Part shown: piece after piece, positions 10,491-20,139 of the stretch
Layout: every line of letters starts with the position of its first letter
Position numbering within the stretch: position 1 is the stretch's first letter
Assembly: GCF_036322805.1 (NCBI RefSeq)
Contig: NZ_AP027272.1
Location: 4,712,001-4,776,000, forward strand
Reading direction: 5' to 3'
Source of the DNA: Planctobacterium marinum
GTDB lineage: Bacteria > Pseudomonadota > Gammaproteobacteria > Enterobacterales > Alteromonadaceae
Length of the DNA: 64,000 nucleotides
Notes under the pieces: model-generated
Databases searched by the model: none
Seen by the model: the letters and a program-made list of their open reading frames with translations, nothing else
What the model was told of the DNA's origin: nothing
Program-made: the position numbers and the translations under genes

Positions 10491-10982
10491 TCACTCGGCG
10501 ACCTGCACTGCAGATTTTACAGTCGTGCCTGACAGTAATTGTTGCTGCATCCGTAGTTTATTTTGCAATTCAATTGCCAGCTTATCTTGCGGCTCCAAAA
10601 CCAATACACGAGTAACGTATTGTTGTGCCATCTCAGGCTCCCGAGAAAAGTGGAACTGCGCCAATGCCAACAGACTGGCCGCTTGCTTGCCATTTAACGC
10701 CACTGCGCGCTCAAAACTGTGTTTTGCCTTATTTAATTCTCCGCTGCGAACCTGTAGTACTGCCAGGTTATGCAAGGCGATAGCTTTGTTTTTGCGAGTT
10801 GTGCGTTTGTTTTTAATCACTTTTAAACAAGCACTGTCTGACGGCAGCACACTTTTCGCTAAGGTATCCTTATAACAATGATCGATGTATCTGTTTAGCG
10901 TGCTTAGCGGTGTAGCGCTTGCCTCAAATACACTAAAAAATGATAAAAGCATTAAACTTGTTGTTGCCATTATTTTGGTCAT
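10491..10982 (-). CDS. small exported TPR-repeat protein
   Basis: The 163-residue protein (ATG at 10982 with a GGAGAG ribosome-binding site; a longer frame reaches 11015) has a signal peptide ending near EASA. A body with at least two tetratricopeptide units follows (about 65-135; ALHNLAVLQVRSGELNKAK, then ASLLALAQFHFSREPEMA). TPRs mediate protein contacts; the partner is unknown. It diverges from the AraC regulator at 11196 and shares its upstream region, so it is a candidate target of that regulator. Confidence 0.78.
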   Translation of the reverse strand: MTKIMATTSLMLLSFFSVFEASATPLSTLNRYIDHCYKDTLAKSVLPSDSACLKVIKNKRTTRKNKAIALHNLAVLQVRSGELNKAKHSFERAVALNGKQAASLLALAQFHFSREPEMAQQYVTRVLVLEPQDKLAIELQNKLRMQQQLLSGTTVKSAVQVAE

Positions 10983-11071
10983 GATGACTCTCCGGGTAGG
11001 GGTTAAACTCAACATCGACCTTAAGCAAGACGGATACTAAATACGTCCCCACAGGCGCAATTGACGCCATC

Positions 11072-11118
11072 TGAACGTTCGTCTAACCGCATTGCGCGCA
11101 GTTGAACGTCCATTTAAC
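11072..11118. promoter_or_regulatory. candidate operator: two direct repeats 31 bp apart
   Basis: TGAACGTTCGTCTAAC (11072-11087) and TGAACGTCCATTTAAC (11103-11118) match at 13 of 16 positions. Their 31 bp period is close to three helical turns. Direct repeats on one DNA face are typical of AraC-family binding. They sit between the divergent TPR gene and the AraC-type gene, so autoregulation and control of the TPR gene are plausible. Confidence 0.5.
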
Positions 11119-11195
11119 ACAAATCACAGAGAAGCGATTGACTAGCCGGGTAAAGATGGCAAACATGGTGTCATGCTTTTAATCCGGATATCACC

Positions 11196-12341
11196 ATGCC
11201 AGCGCAAGAACACTTCGTTTTCGCTCATATTTTGAATTTGTATGACGCCATGCAGCTCATGACCACATTATTAGCATTTTTGTTAGCTACTCCGCTTTTA
11301 TTAAAACGAGACAGGCAGCCCGGTGACTATTTTCTGGCCTTATTTTTAGTGGTACAAGGGCTGTCGCTATTTAAAAATCTGATGTATTACAACGCCATTA
11401 TTGGCCCGCATACGCTGGCGTTTTTACATCCTTTCGAACCTTTACCTAAAATTCTGTTACCTGCTTTCCAGGGGCTGATCTTGCTCTGGTATGTCAGAGC
11501 CATGATGGGTAAACCGCTGGAAATCGGCTCTATGCTCACTTGGGTTGGTTTGGGCTGTGCCGGATTTTTCTGCATCATCAGTGTTGCGGCTTATCAACTG
11601 CCGCCAGCATTTACCTACATAGCCAATGCTTGCCACTGGGCTGTATCCCTGTTTTCGGTATTTACCGGGATCTACGCCATTAAACTGATGAACGAGCACG
11701 ATGAATCTCTGCCCCATCGCTTCTCCAGTATTGAAAGACACAATTTAAAATGGTTGCGCTGGATCGCCAGCGGTTTTGTCTTCGTGTGGAGTATGCATTT
11801 GGGCGCCAGTATTTCAGGGTTAATTGGTTGGAAGGAAGGCGCCCACTATATTGGTATTATCAGCAATGTACCGCCTTTATTTTTAATGGCCATCATGGTG
11901 GTTTACAGTCAAACCCACGCTATAAGCGCCAGTAACGCGATACAAGAACAGAAACAAGATTCAGAAATGGAACCTTCGGTTAACCCCAAACAGGCTGAGC
12001 AACTCAATGATTTGATGATTCGCGTGAAAGTTTACCAGGATCCAGAATTACGCCTGGAGGGATTGGCGGACAGCATGGATATATCGCCACGCACTCTGTC
12101 GTCTTTGCTCAACAAGCATTTCAAGAAAAATTTTTATGACTTTGTGAATGATTTCAGAGTCCGAGATGCGCAAGACCAACTTGTTAACCCACTAAACCAG
12201 GGCAAAACCATTCAACGCATATTTGAGGACGCGGGTTTTAACAGTAAAACCACCTTTAACACTCTGTTCAAGAAGCACACCGGTTATACGCCCTCGGAGT
12301 TTCGCAAAAGAGCCAGCAGCAAAATCCCAAAAACAGTCTGA
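11196..12341 (+). CDS. membrane AraC-family transcriptional regulator
   Basis: The 381-residue protein has about seven hydrophobic segments in residues 15-250 and a C-terminal AraC/XylS helix-turn-helix domain (about 270-375; LADSMDISPRTLSSLLNKHF, then IQRIFEDAGFNSKTTFNTLFKK). Membrane-embedded AraC regulators of this build occur widely in Gammaproteobacteria and Bacteroidota. The signal is unknown. Direct repeats upstream at 11072-11118 are a candidate binding site. Confidence 0.88.
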   Translation: MPAQEHFVFAHILNLYDAMQLMTTLLAFLLATPLLLKRDRQPGDYFLALFLVVQGLSLFKNLMYYNAIIGPHTLAFLHPFEPLPKILLPAFQGLILLWYVRAMMGKPLEIGSMLTWVGLGCAGFFCIISVAAYQLPPAFTYIANACHWAVSLFSVFTGIYAIKLMNEHDESLPHRFSSIERHNLKWLRWIASGFVFVWSMHLGASISGLIGWKEGAHYIGIISNVPPLFLMAIMVVYSQTHAISASNAIQEQKQDSEMEPSVNPKQAEQLNDLMIRVKVYQDPELRLEGLADSMDISPRTLSSLLNKHFKKNFYDFVNDFRVRDAQDQLVNPLNQGKTIQRIFEDAGFNSKTTFNTLFKKHTGYTPSEFRKRASSKIPKTV

Positions 12342-12363
12342 TTTAGTGTCTGATGGCCTTTAA

Positions 12364-13062
12364 TTACTGCACCCCAATATGATTATCGCCGACACTCATA
12401 GAAACCACTTTGCTGATTTCCTGGAGCGAGCGTCCGGACTCAGCTCGCCATTGATTGAAGGTTTCCTGAAATGCATTGAGACTTTTCTTGGAAGTGGATA
12501 AACCTGAAATTAAGTCTCGCGCTTTAAAGTAGCCCTCCACATCTTTGCTCAGTAAAAAAGTATCCTTACCCAAAGCTCTGAGTGCATAAGGGCCAGTATT
12601 ACCACCGAGCCTTGCGCCATTTTTTTTCAAATACTGCCAAAGACCGATAATATTGTCCTCAGGCCAATCTGCCACAAATTGTGCAAATGAACCTTGCTCT
12701 GAGCGCACGGCATCTATCATCAAGGCATTATCTCGAATACTTTTAACTTTGGTGAAGTTGCGAATAATCTCCGGGTTACCAGCTTTTTTCTCCAGCATTT
12801 CATCAGGCATCAACAATACTTTAGCGATATCAAAACCGAAAAAGCACTGTTCAAAGGCCGGCCACTTTTGTTCCACCACTCGCCAGACAAAGCCCGATTG
12901 AAACACTTTTTTAGTAAATTCTGCCAGGAAGCGATCATCCGCCATTTGCGCCAGTTGCGTTGTATTGAGTGGGGCAGATAGCAGTTGCTCTAACTGCGCA
13001 CCTCCCCCTTTTCGCTCTGCGGCTCGTGCATATATCGCATCAAATGTTTCTGCTGTCATCAT
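12364..13062 (-). CDS. Tag-like DNA-3-methyladenine glycosylase I family protein
   Basis: The 232-residue protein resembles the HhH-GPD glycosylase family of Tag. Residues around 45-80 (FTKKVFQSGFVWRVVEQKW) match the Tag pattern in which this helix forms part of the base pocket, and GGNTGPYALRALGKD near 155 fits the later core. Tag enzymes excise 3-methyladenine. I do not see the full C-terminal zinc-binding His/Cys set of E. coli Tag, so it belongs to a divergent branch. The ATG at 13062 is preferred for its AGGT site. It follows prlC by 21 bases, probably in one operon. Confidence 0.75.
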   Translation of the reverse strand: MMTAETFDAIYARAAERKGGGAQLEQLLSAPLNTTQLAQMADDRFLAEFTKKVFQSGFVWRVVEQKWPAFEQCFFGFDIAKVLLMPDEMLEKKAGNPEIIRNFTKVKSIRDNALMIDAVRSEQGSFAQFVADWPEDNIIGLWQYLKKNGARLGGNTGPYALRALGKDTFLLSKDVEGYFKARDLISGLSTSKKSLNAFQETFNQWRAESGRSLQEISKVVSMSVGDNHIGVQ

Positions 13063-13083
13063 CACTTACCTGGTTGGAACAAA

Positions 13084-15120
13084 TTAAGCAGCAATACCAG
13101 AATGACGCAATAGCGCATCGATTTCCGGCTCTCTACCTCGGAATGCTTTAAACAAATCCATCGGCTCACGACTACCGCCCATTTCCAGAATATTATGCAA
13201 AAATGAACGACCGGTATCTGCATTAAAAATACCTTCTTCCTCAAAGCGCGAGAAGGCGTCGGAGGACAATACTTCGGCCCACTTATAACTGTAGTAACCC
13301 GCCGCATATCCACCAGCAAAAATGTGACTAAAGCTATTTTGGAATCGATTAAACGCCGGCGGCATGACCACCGATACCCGCTGCCTGACATCGTTAATGA
13401 AGTCCTGAACCTTTAGTCCCGGCTGATATTGTTCATGTAGGCCAAAGTCAAATAACGAGAATTCCAACTGCCTGACCATCTGCATTGCAGACTGGAAATT
13501 GCGGGCTGCCAATAATTTGTCCAACATCGCTTGAGGCAAAGGCTCGCCGGTTTCGTAATGACCAGAAATAAATGCCAATGCCTGCTCTTCCCAACACCAG
13601 TTTTCCAGAAACTGACTAGGCAGCTCTACAGCATCCCAAGCTACTCCTCGGATTCCAGAAACACCTGACTCATTAACCTTGGTTAGCATGTGATGAATGC
13701 CATGACCGAACTCGTGAAACAGGGTGATCACTTCGTCGTGAGTGAATAGTGCAGGCTTATCTCCTACCGGACCATTAAAGTTACACACCAGATAAGCGAC
13801 CGGGCGTTGCAAAGAGCCATCGGATCGCACCCAACGGGAGCGACATTCGTCCATCCAGGCACCACCGCGTTTTTTAGCTCGAGCGTATAAGTCTAGATAA
13901 AAGCTACCGCGATGCTCTCCTTGTGCGTCGACGATATCAAAAAAACGCACATCTTTATGCCAAGTTTCGATATCTGTGCGTTCACTAACCTCAATATTGT
14001 ACAAGCGTTTTACCACCTCGAATAAACCACTGATAACGCGATTTTCAGGAAAGTAAGGCCGCAACATCTCATCCGAAATAGCATACTTTTGCTGCTTCAG
14101 TTTCTCTGCGTAAAAAGACAAATCCCAAGCTTGCAAATCCGCCGCTCCAAACTCTTGCTCAGCAAAATCTCGAATTTCTTGTAGCTCTGCCGTTGCTTGA
14201 GGTTTGGACTTGTCTGCCAGGTCTTGTAAAAAGCCCTGCACCTGTTCAGGAGACTCAGCCATTTTGGTGGCTAGCGAATAATGGGCATAACTTGGAAAAT
14301 CCAATAATTTAGCAAGCTCCTGACGCAACCCCAGCGTTTCAACTATGATGTCGGTATTGTCAAATTCTCCGCCGTTGGGCCCCACCTCCGAAGCGCGGGT
14401 TGCAAAGGCGCGGTACATTTCTTCGCGCAAAGAGCGATTCTCTGCGTACGTCATGATGGGTAGGTAACTGGGGAAATCCAAGGTAAACAACCAGCCCTCC
14501 AGTTCCTTTTCTTTTGCCGCTTGAGCCGCCGCATCCTTAGCGGAATCAGGAAGCCCCGCCAGTTCAGACTCATCAGTTATATGTTTGGTAAATGCCAAGG
14601 TGGCATCCATCACATTGTTGCTGAACTTTGAAGACAACTCTGACAGGCGCGCCTGAATTTCAGCGTAACGCTTTTTGTCTTCATCACCCAAGGCCACACC
14701 AGATAATTTGAAGTCCAGAAGAGCGTCATTGACAACTTTTTGTTGTGCCTCATTTAAGGTACTGAATTGCGCCGACTGCGCAATTTGTCTGTATGCCTCA
14801 TACAAGCCAGCATGCTGACCTAGCCAGGTGTAATATTCAGATAACAAGGGAAGACAACTATCATGAGCCTCTCGCAATGCGTCACTGCTAACCACACTAT
14901 TCATGTGAGAAACTGGAGACCAGTATTTACTTAACCGATCACTGACTTCATCAATCGGCAATACAAAATTTTCCCAAGTGTAATTGGCTTGCTTTAACCG
15001 TTCTTCAATAACCTGCTTGCAATCAGCAATGCCTCGTTTGACATTCTCTTGAATGGTTTCTGGGGTGAACTTTGAAAACAAGGGTAAACCCAATTCAGAT
15101 TCATATTGCGAAAAAGACAT
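13084..15120 (-). CDS. prlC: oligopeptidase A (M3 metallopeptidase)
   Basis: The 678-residue M3-family peptidase has the zinc motif HEFGH at residues 469-473 (H469, H473 ligands; E470 catalytic), full family length and no signal peptide. In E. coli PrlC degrades oligopeptides, including cleaved signal peptides, in the cytosol. It is read after the small response regulator (79 bases) and before the Tag-like gene. Confidence 0.96.
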   Translation of the reverse strand: MSFSQYESELGLPLFSKFTPETIQENVKRGIADCKQVIEERLKQANYTWENFVLPIDEVSDRLSKYWSPVSHMNSVVSSDALREAHDSCLPLLSEYYTWLGQHAGLYEAYRQIAQSAQFSTLNEAQQKVVNDALLDFKLSGVALGDEDKKRYAEIQARLSELSSKFSNNVMDATLAFTKHITDESELAGLPDSAKDAAAQAAKEKELEGWLFTLDFPSYLPIMTYAENRSLREEMYRAFATRASEVGPNGGEFDNTDIIVETLGLRQELAKLLDFPSYAHYSLATKMAESPEQVQGFLQDLADKSKPQATAELQEIRDFAEQEFGAADLQAWDLSFYAEKLKQQKYAISDEMLRPYFPENRVISGLFEVVKRLYNIEVSERTDIETWHKDVRFFDIVDAQGEHRGSFYLDLYARAKKRGGAWMDECRSRWVRSDGSLQRPVAYLVCNFNGPVGDKPALFTHDEVITLFHEFGHGIHHMLTKVNESGVSGIRGVAWDAVELPSQFLENWCWEEQALAFISGHYETGEPLPQAMLDKLLAARNFQSAMQMVRQLEFSLFDFGLHEQYQPGLKVQDFINDVRQRVSVVMPPAFNRFQNSFSHIFAGGYAAGYYSYKWAEVLSSDAFSRFEEEGIFNADTGRSFLHNILEMGGSREPMDLFKAFRGREPEIDALLRHSGIAA

Positions 15121-15199
15121 AGAGCACTCTTTTAATAGTTAGATAGCTTGATAGTGAGGGTGGCTGAAAATTTATCAAGCGAGAAAGCTTTAAAACTCT

Positions 15200-15550
15200 C
15201 TAGCGTGTTTTAATAAAAGTGACCAACTCGTCTTGAAAATCTGGTTTGCGCAGAAAGCGCACACCAATGCGTTCAACGCGATGTTGTACTTCAGGCTCTT
15301 CCTGAGAGGTCAACATGCAGATTCGCGCATTAGGGCAGTTAGTTTTTGCCGCAATGGCGACTATCTCGCCATTGGCACCCGGCATGTTGTAGTCGATAGT
15401 AAAAACATCATAGTCACCGCTGTTCAGCATTTTTAGCGCAGCATCACCATCTTCAGCTTCATCGAAGGTGGCGTTTTCTATTTCCTGTTCGATGATGCGT
15501 ATGATCATTTTTCGGGTTAATGCGCTATCGTCTATCACTAGCACCCGCAT
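15200..15550 (-). CDS. single-domain response regulator (CheY-like)
   Basis: The 116-residue protein is only a receiver: DD acidic pocket at residues 7-8, phosphoaspartate D53 (FTIDYNMPG), Thr/Ser in MLTSQ, and lysine in RKP. The output partner is unknown. The ATG at 15550 has a GGAG site 7 bases upstream; a longer frame from TTG 15574 is less likely. It lies upstream of prlC on the same strand. Confidence 0.88.
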   Translation of the reverse strand: MRVLVIDDSALTRKMIIRIIEQEIENATFDEAEDGDAALKMLNSGDYDVFTIDYNMPGANGEIVAIAAKTNCPNARICMLTSQEEPEVQHRVERIGVRFLRKPDFQDELVTFIKTR

Positions 15551-15658
15551 ACAGCAGCTCCGTATATGCCTCAACTCTTCAGCCCAGGACTTGTTTTGCG
15601 AAACAACTTTCTTGATTATTACCTAAAGAGTAGACCTACCTTGCAAATTTCACCAAAA

Positions 15659-16654
15659 TTAAATCACATTGTAGAGTCGTCGCTGATTTTCCTGAATTCG
15701 ATGCAGCGTTTCAGTTGAAAAAGTTTGGTGCGCCTCTGTGGTTTCTCCAACAAATTGCCCACCATTCTTTGAGTGCGAGGCCAGAACACATTGTAATTTC
15801 TCCTGACTCAAAGAGATTTGGTGCTCATTGAGTAAGCGCAGTAAACCTCTTGAAACAAGCGTCTCAAAGTCAAGCTGCACTGCTCTGCCGTTTTTTACCA
15901 AGTTCAAACCGCATTGCAAGACCTTTGACAGAACCTGTAACGGATACCTCGAATAATCAAACACATCATTACCCGGCTCTTCCAATCCAAAATACTCTGG
16001 CGCAACATACTGCGGCAGCATAAATGCTCCAGAACGTTTTTTATGGGACAGTAAAACTTCGCTTAAGTCTCTGGTTAGTAACCAGGATATATTAATGGAA
16101 GTGGCTTTTAGTAAACTTTGCCAATGCAGATTTAACCAGCAGTCCGGTTTAACGAACAACTTTTGTCCTTGCTGCAAAGCTACAAAATTCCACACGTTAA
16201 AGAGCGCTTCCAATAATCGTTCTTGCTGCTCTACACCGGGATTATGGCACGCCCATTGCCGCAAAATAAAATCAAGTGGCTGCGGTTCGCTCAATACCAG
16301 GCTTTCAGGAGATTCCTTTAAAACGTTGCAAACCAACGTCGAACCACAACGGGATATGTGAAATATACAGGCTTCTGTAGTTAGGTCTTGAGGAATGGTT
16401 TGGTGCGCGAAATCCTCGAAAAATTCCGTTGAACTGAAACGTACCACGTCTTTTAGGTCATGCTTGTAGCCCAACTGCCTGATGGAGTCCTGCATAAAAG
16501 GTACTTTGAAGTTTAACGCTTCGTATAAGCACCACTTTACGAGAACCTCGTTATTATGCCGCTCTATAATTACCGGCAGCCAGTGGCCCGAACAGGCCTC
16601 TGAGAGGGTTATTGCTTGATGCGTAGAGGCATCGTTCCAGAGTTTGTTGCCCAT
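15659..16654 (-). CDS. sulfotransferase-family-like protein
   Basis: The 331-residue protein has a 5'-PSB-like P-loop, FHISRCGSTL at about 98-107, followed by a helix and SEPQPLDF, as in sulfotransferase superfamily proteins that use PAPS. About 90 residues precede the P-loop, longer than in minimal family members. The acceptor cannot be inferred: no sugar or natural-product genes are adjacent. It is read alone, divergent from gor. GGAG lies 7 bases before the ATG. Function is family-level only. Confidence 0.65.
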   Translation of the reverse strand: MGNKLWNDASTHQAITLSEACSGHWLPVIIERHNNEVLVKWCLYEALNFKVPFMQDSIRQLGYKHDLKDVVRFSSTEFFEDFAHQTIPQDLTTEACIFHISRCGSTLVCNVLKESPESLVLSEPQPLDFILRQWACHNPGVEQQERLLEALFNVWNFVALQQGQKLFVKPDCWLNLHWQSLLKATSINISWLLTRDLSEVLLSHKKRSGAFMLPQYVAPEYFGLEEPGNDVFDYSRYPLQVLSKVLQCGLNLVKNGRAVQLDFETLVSRGLLRLLNEHQISLSQEKLQCVLASHSKNGGQFVGETTEAHQTFSTETLHRIQENQRRLYNVI

Positions 16655-16824
16655 CTGCTTACTCCATTACTTTTTTGACTTCGAACAACCAAAACCCAGA
16701 AACAATTTCCGGATAATTCCGTTCTAATGAATTATCTCGAATCACTCAATCGCTAAAGCAGGTTTGCAATTCTATACTAAGAACCCATAACCTATAGCAC
16801 AGACGAATTATTTGGAAAAATAAC

Positions 16825-18174
16825 ATGGCAGATTTTGATTATATTTGTATTGGTGGCGGCAGCGGCGGTATCGCCTCCACCAATCGCGCCGCAATGCACG
16901 GCCAAAAAGTAGCGCTCATTGAAGGAAGGCACATTGGTGGTACCTGCGTGAATGTAGGATGCGTACCGAAAAAAGCCATGTGGTATGGCGCCCAAGTGGC
17001 AGAAGCGATACATCGTTACGCGCCAGATTATGGTTTTGACCTGACAGTAAATAAATTCGACTGGAAAACACTAGTGAAAAATCGTCAGGCGTACATTGAG
17101 CGTATCCATGGCTCGTACGATCGAGTGTTGGGTAACAACAAAATCACCGTGATTAATGGTTATGGCAAGTTGGTAGACAAAAACACCGTTGAAGTCGGTG
17201 GTAAACAATTCACAGCAGATCACATTTTGATTGCCACTGGCGGGCGCCCATGGCGTCCGGAAATTCCTGGTGCCGAGTTAGGTATTGATTCCGATGGTTT
17301 CTTCGAACTGGATCATTTACCCAAAAGTGCAGCGGTAATAGGTGCGGGATACATCGCAGTGGAATTGGCAGGTGTCTTACACGCTCTGGGCAGTGATACT
17401 CATTTAGCGGTGCGCAAGCACGCTCCGTTGCGTAACTTTGACTCTATGCTGAGTGACACCCTCATGGAATTAATGGCTGAAGACGGTCCGGCGGTGCACA
17501 CCCACTCAATCCCACAGAGTGTTGAGAGGATAAACAACGGTATGCTGAAATTGACATTCACCAATGGTCAATCCCTGGAAGTAGAGCAGGTGATATGGGC
17601 GGTGGGTCGTGTACCGGCCACTGACAACTTGGGGCTGGAGAATGCAGGCGTTGAAGTTAACGCAAAAGGTCACATCATTGTAGATGAATACCAAAATACG
17701 ACAGCGGCTAACGTATACGCTGTAGGCGACAACATTGGTAAAGTAGACTTAACTCCAGTTGCCGTTAAAGCTGGACGCACACTGTCAGAGCGTTTATTCA
17801 ACGGCAAAACCGATGCCAAAATGGATTACAACACCATCCCAACAGTGGTATTCAGTCATCCACCGATAGGTACTATTGGCTTATCAGAAGAGGAAGCCAA
17901 AGAGCAGTACGGTGAACAAAGCGTAAAAGTCTACAACAGCAGCTTTGCAGCCATGTATACCGCTGTTACGCGCAATCGACAGCAAACCAAAATGAAACTG
18001 GTGTGCGTAGGACCAGATGAAAAAGTAGTAGGACTGCACGGTATTGGCTTTGCCATGGATGAAATTTTACAAGGCTTCGGCGTTGCCATAAAAATGGGCG
18101 CCACTAAAGCCGACTTCGATGCCTGCGTGGCTATTCACCCAACCTCTGGTGAAGAGTATGTAACCATGCGTTAA
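16825..18174 (+). CDS. gor: glutathione-disulfide reductase
   Basis: The 449-residue class I pyridine nucleotide-disulfide oxidoreductase has the FAD motif GGGSGG at 10-15, redox-active C41 and C46 in GGTCVNVGC, an NADPH domain ([11 protein letters not shown] near 173), and C-terminal H438 and E443 (HPTSGEE), the proton relay. It reduces GSSG with NADPH in the cytosol. A terminator follows at 18204-18230. Confidence 0.97.
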   Translation: MADFDYICIGGGSGGIASTNRAAMHGQKVALIEGRHIGGTCVNVGCVPKKAMWYGAQVAEAIHRYAPDYGFDLTVNKFDWKTLVKNRQAYIERIHGSYDRVLGNNKITVINGYGKLVDKNTVEVGGKQFTADHILIATGGRPWRPEIPGAELGIDSDGFFELDHLPKSAAVIGAGYIAVELAGVLHALGSDTHLAVRKHAPLRNFDSMLSDTLMELMAEDGPAVHTHSIPQSVERINNGMLKLTFTNGQSLEVEQVIWAVGRVPATDNLGLENAGVEVNAKGHIIVDEYQNTTAANVYAVGDNIGKVDLTPVAVKAGRTLSERLFNGKTDAKMDYNTIPTVVFSHPPIGTIGLSEEEAKEQYGEQSVKVYNSSFAAMYTAVTRNRQQTKMKLVCVGPDEKVVGLHGIGFAMDEILQGFGVAIKMGATKADFDACVAIHPTSGEEYVTMR

Positions 18175-18203
18175 GCGCAACATTGTGATACAAAGGGCGT
18201 GAT

Positions 18204-18230
18204 GGCGCGTAGCTACATCGCGCCTTTTTA
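18204..18230 (+). terminator. rho-independent terminator of gor
   Basis: The stem GGCGCG (18204-18209) pairs with CGCGCC (18219-18224) across a nine-base loop and is followed by TTTTTAT. It ends the gor transcript. Because it precedes the next gene's best ribosome-binding site, it helps fix that gene's start at 18247. Confidence 0.88.
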
Positions 18231-18246
18231 TATTTCTGGAGTACGA

Positions 18247-19179
18247 TTGAGTAACTGTTCACCTGATAGCCAGGCAAAAGTGTTAATCATTGATGATGAC
18301 AGCTATTTTCTGGAAATGGCCAGCGAAGCACTGTCGGATATCTGTGATGTGGAGACTTATCGAAATCCACAGAAAGGGTTAAAGCGAGCTATGCAGGATC
18401 CTGCGCCGGATCTCATCATCTTGGATGTAATCATGCCCACCATGTCGGGCTATCAAATCTGTCGGGAACTAAAACAAAACACTAAGACCTTTAATATTCC
18501 AGTGATTTTTGTTTCCTCCCTGGAGCAGATATCTGAAATTACCCGCTGTTTTGATTTAGGAGCCGTGGATTTCATTGGCAAACCGGTACAAATGCCGTTG
18601 TTACTAGCGAAAGTTAAAAATCACTTGATGATGAAATTACAGCGAGATATGTTGGAAGAACTCGCCACCAAAGACCCGCTAACCGGACTAGACAACAAAC
18701 GCAGTTACGATCAAACCCTGCAAAACGAATGGAAACGCGCCAGTCGGGATAAATCGCCTTTAAGCCTCGTCGTCTGCGATATCGATTTTTTCAAAAAGTA
18801 CAATGATCATTATGGTCATGGCCAAGGGGACAGCTGCTTAAAGAAAGTAGCGAATAGCATCTATAAAACAGCTAACCGCTCTGCTGACTTGGTAGCCCGT
18901 ATCGGCGGTGAAGAATTTGCCATTATACTGCCCAATGTTGATAAACAAGGTGCCTGGCGAGTGGCCAATAATGTGCTCGTCAATCTTCGTAACAAACAAT
19001 TGCCCCACGCCAAATCTGAGATTCACAAATACGTCACCTTAAGTGTCGGCGTCGCAACGGTGATGCCAGATTATAAAGAGTCTCCAGAATTGCTATTTGA
19101 GGCGGCAGATGCTGCTATGTATGACGCTAAACAAAATGGACGCAATAGAGTGATTGCCCATCAAGAAAGTGATGAATAA
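18247..19179 (+). CDS. response regulator with GGDEF output (diguanylate cyclase)
   Basis: The 310-residue protein has a receiver (about 10-128; DDD pocket, phosphoaspartate D60, lysine in GKP) joined to a GGDEF domain (about 140-305). The active site is GGEEF at 220-224. An RxxD inhibitory site (RSAD, 211-214) lies five residues before it, so an active, product-inhibited diguanylate cyclase is predicted. The TTG at 18247 is preferred: GGAG lies six bases upstream. The longer frame from 18199 would translate through the gor terminator. Confidence 0.9.
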   Translation: MSNCSPDSQAKVLIIDDDSYFLEMASEALSDICDVETYRNPQKGLKRAMQDPAPDLIILDVIMPTMSGYQICRELKQNTKTFNIPVIFVSSLEQISEITRCFDLGAVDFIGKPVQMPLLLAKVKNHLMMKLQRDMLEELATKDPLTGLDNKRSYDQTLQNEWKRASRDKSPLSLVVCDIDFFKKYNDHYGHGQGDSCLKKVANSIYKTANRSADLVARIGGEEFAIILPNVDKQGAWRVANNVLVNLRNKQLPHAKSEIHKYVTLSVGVATVMPDYKESPELLFEAADAAMYDAKQNGRNRVIAHQESDE

Positions 19180-19227
19180 AAACATCTACTACATATTCTG
19201 AATCTTTTTCCATTGTCATTTTCATCT

Positions 19228-19263
19228 CTACGACTAAAGTCGTAGATACTTACTACTTTAGTC
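19228..19263. repeat. overlapping, mutually exclusive inverted repeats upstream of the EAL-like gene
   Basis: CTACGACT (19228-19235) pairs with AGTCGTAG (19238-19245). GACTAAAGT (19232-19240) alternatively pairs with ACTTTAGTC (19255-19263). The two pairings share bases, so only one can form. This lies about 90 bases before the start at 19354 and could be an operator or an alternative leader fold. Confidence 0.45.
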
Positions 19264-19353
19264 TAATCGAAGTGTAAACAGATTGTTTCTATCGGTTGTT
19301 AACCACTATTTTACGCTATGAAATATTGATTAATACCTGATGGAGAGACACAA

Positions 19354-20118
19354 ATGCAATTTAGCGGTACGCCTGCAATTAATATTCAAGGTAGTGGTTC
19401 TTGTCCAGCCAACGCGTCTCTTCAGGTGACTTTCCAGCCTATTTTAAATATGGAAACTCAACAGGTTTCAGGAGCCGAGGTCCTGCTGAGAGTGCACAAT
19501 GATCAGCAATTAATGTCTACCTCAGACTATCTCTCCAGTGCCACGACTTCCGGTAATATTGTGGAGTTAGATCGCTGGGTAATAGAAGAAAGCATGCAAG
19601 TCTATGGACAATGGTCAGAGAAATATCATCATGCTATTTTCCTCAGTATCAACATCTCTGAAACCACATTGACTCGTCCCGATTTTCCGGGATTTCTCCA
19701 GCACTGTTTATTGCAATATCTATTTTATGCCGAATTTCTGGTGTTGGAGATTGATTACCAAAGCCTCAAAAATGTCGAATGCCAATCCAACATTCAGGCC
19801 ATAAGAGACCTGGGTATTCAAATTTCAATTGATAAGGTTGATACACCAGAACACCTCACTCAGCTCTACCAGGATAAGCAATACAGCTGGTGTAAGCTGC
19901 AGTCAGAGGCACTTAACTATCTGCGCAACCCCGTCTTTATATCAGAGATGATAAAACAGATGGAAAATAATTTTGTCAGCACCATCGCCACCAATATCGA
20001 AAACAGCGATCAACTGGAACTATGCACCCAACTTGGTCTGCGTTATTTTCAGGGGTATTTAGGTTCCAAACCCCTGTGCGGAGAAGAGTTCGAAAGCTGG
20101 TTTCTGGCTTCCGCCTGA
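19354..20118 (+). CDS. degenerate EAL-domain protein, probably catalytically inactive
   Basis: The 254-residue protein is a single EAL fold (about 25-250). The signature reads EVLLR (42-46) instead of EALLR. N100 and E132 remain, but the DDFGTG loop reads IDKVDT (D160, K161), losing one metal-binding Asp, and AEGVE reads ATNIE. K181 and QGY (233-235) are kept. Loss of metal ligands argues against c-di-GMP hydrolysis; a c-di-GMP-binding or protein-binding role is inferred. It lies between a GGDEF regulator and a CheY-like gene on the same strand. GGAGAG precedes the ATG. Confidence 0.82.
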   Translation: MQFSGTPAINIQGSGSCPANASLQVTFQPILNMETQQVSGAEVLLRVHNDQQLMSTSDYLSSATTSGNIVELDRWVIEESMQVYGQWSEKYHHAIFLSINISETTLTRPDFPGFLQHCLLQYLFYAEFLVLEIDYQSLKNVECQSNIQAIRDLGIQISIDKVDTPEHLTQLYQDKQYSWCKLQSEALNYLRNPVFISEMIKQMENNFVSTIATNIENSDQLELCTQLGLRYFQGYLGSKPLCGEEFESWFLASA

Positions 20119-20139
20119 CTGAAATTCTCGGGGATAAAC

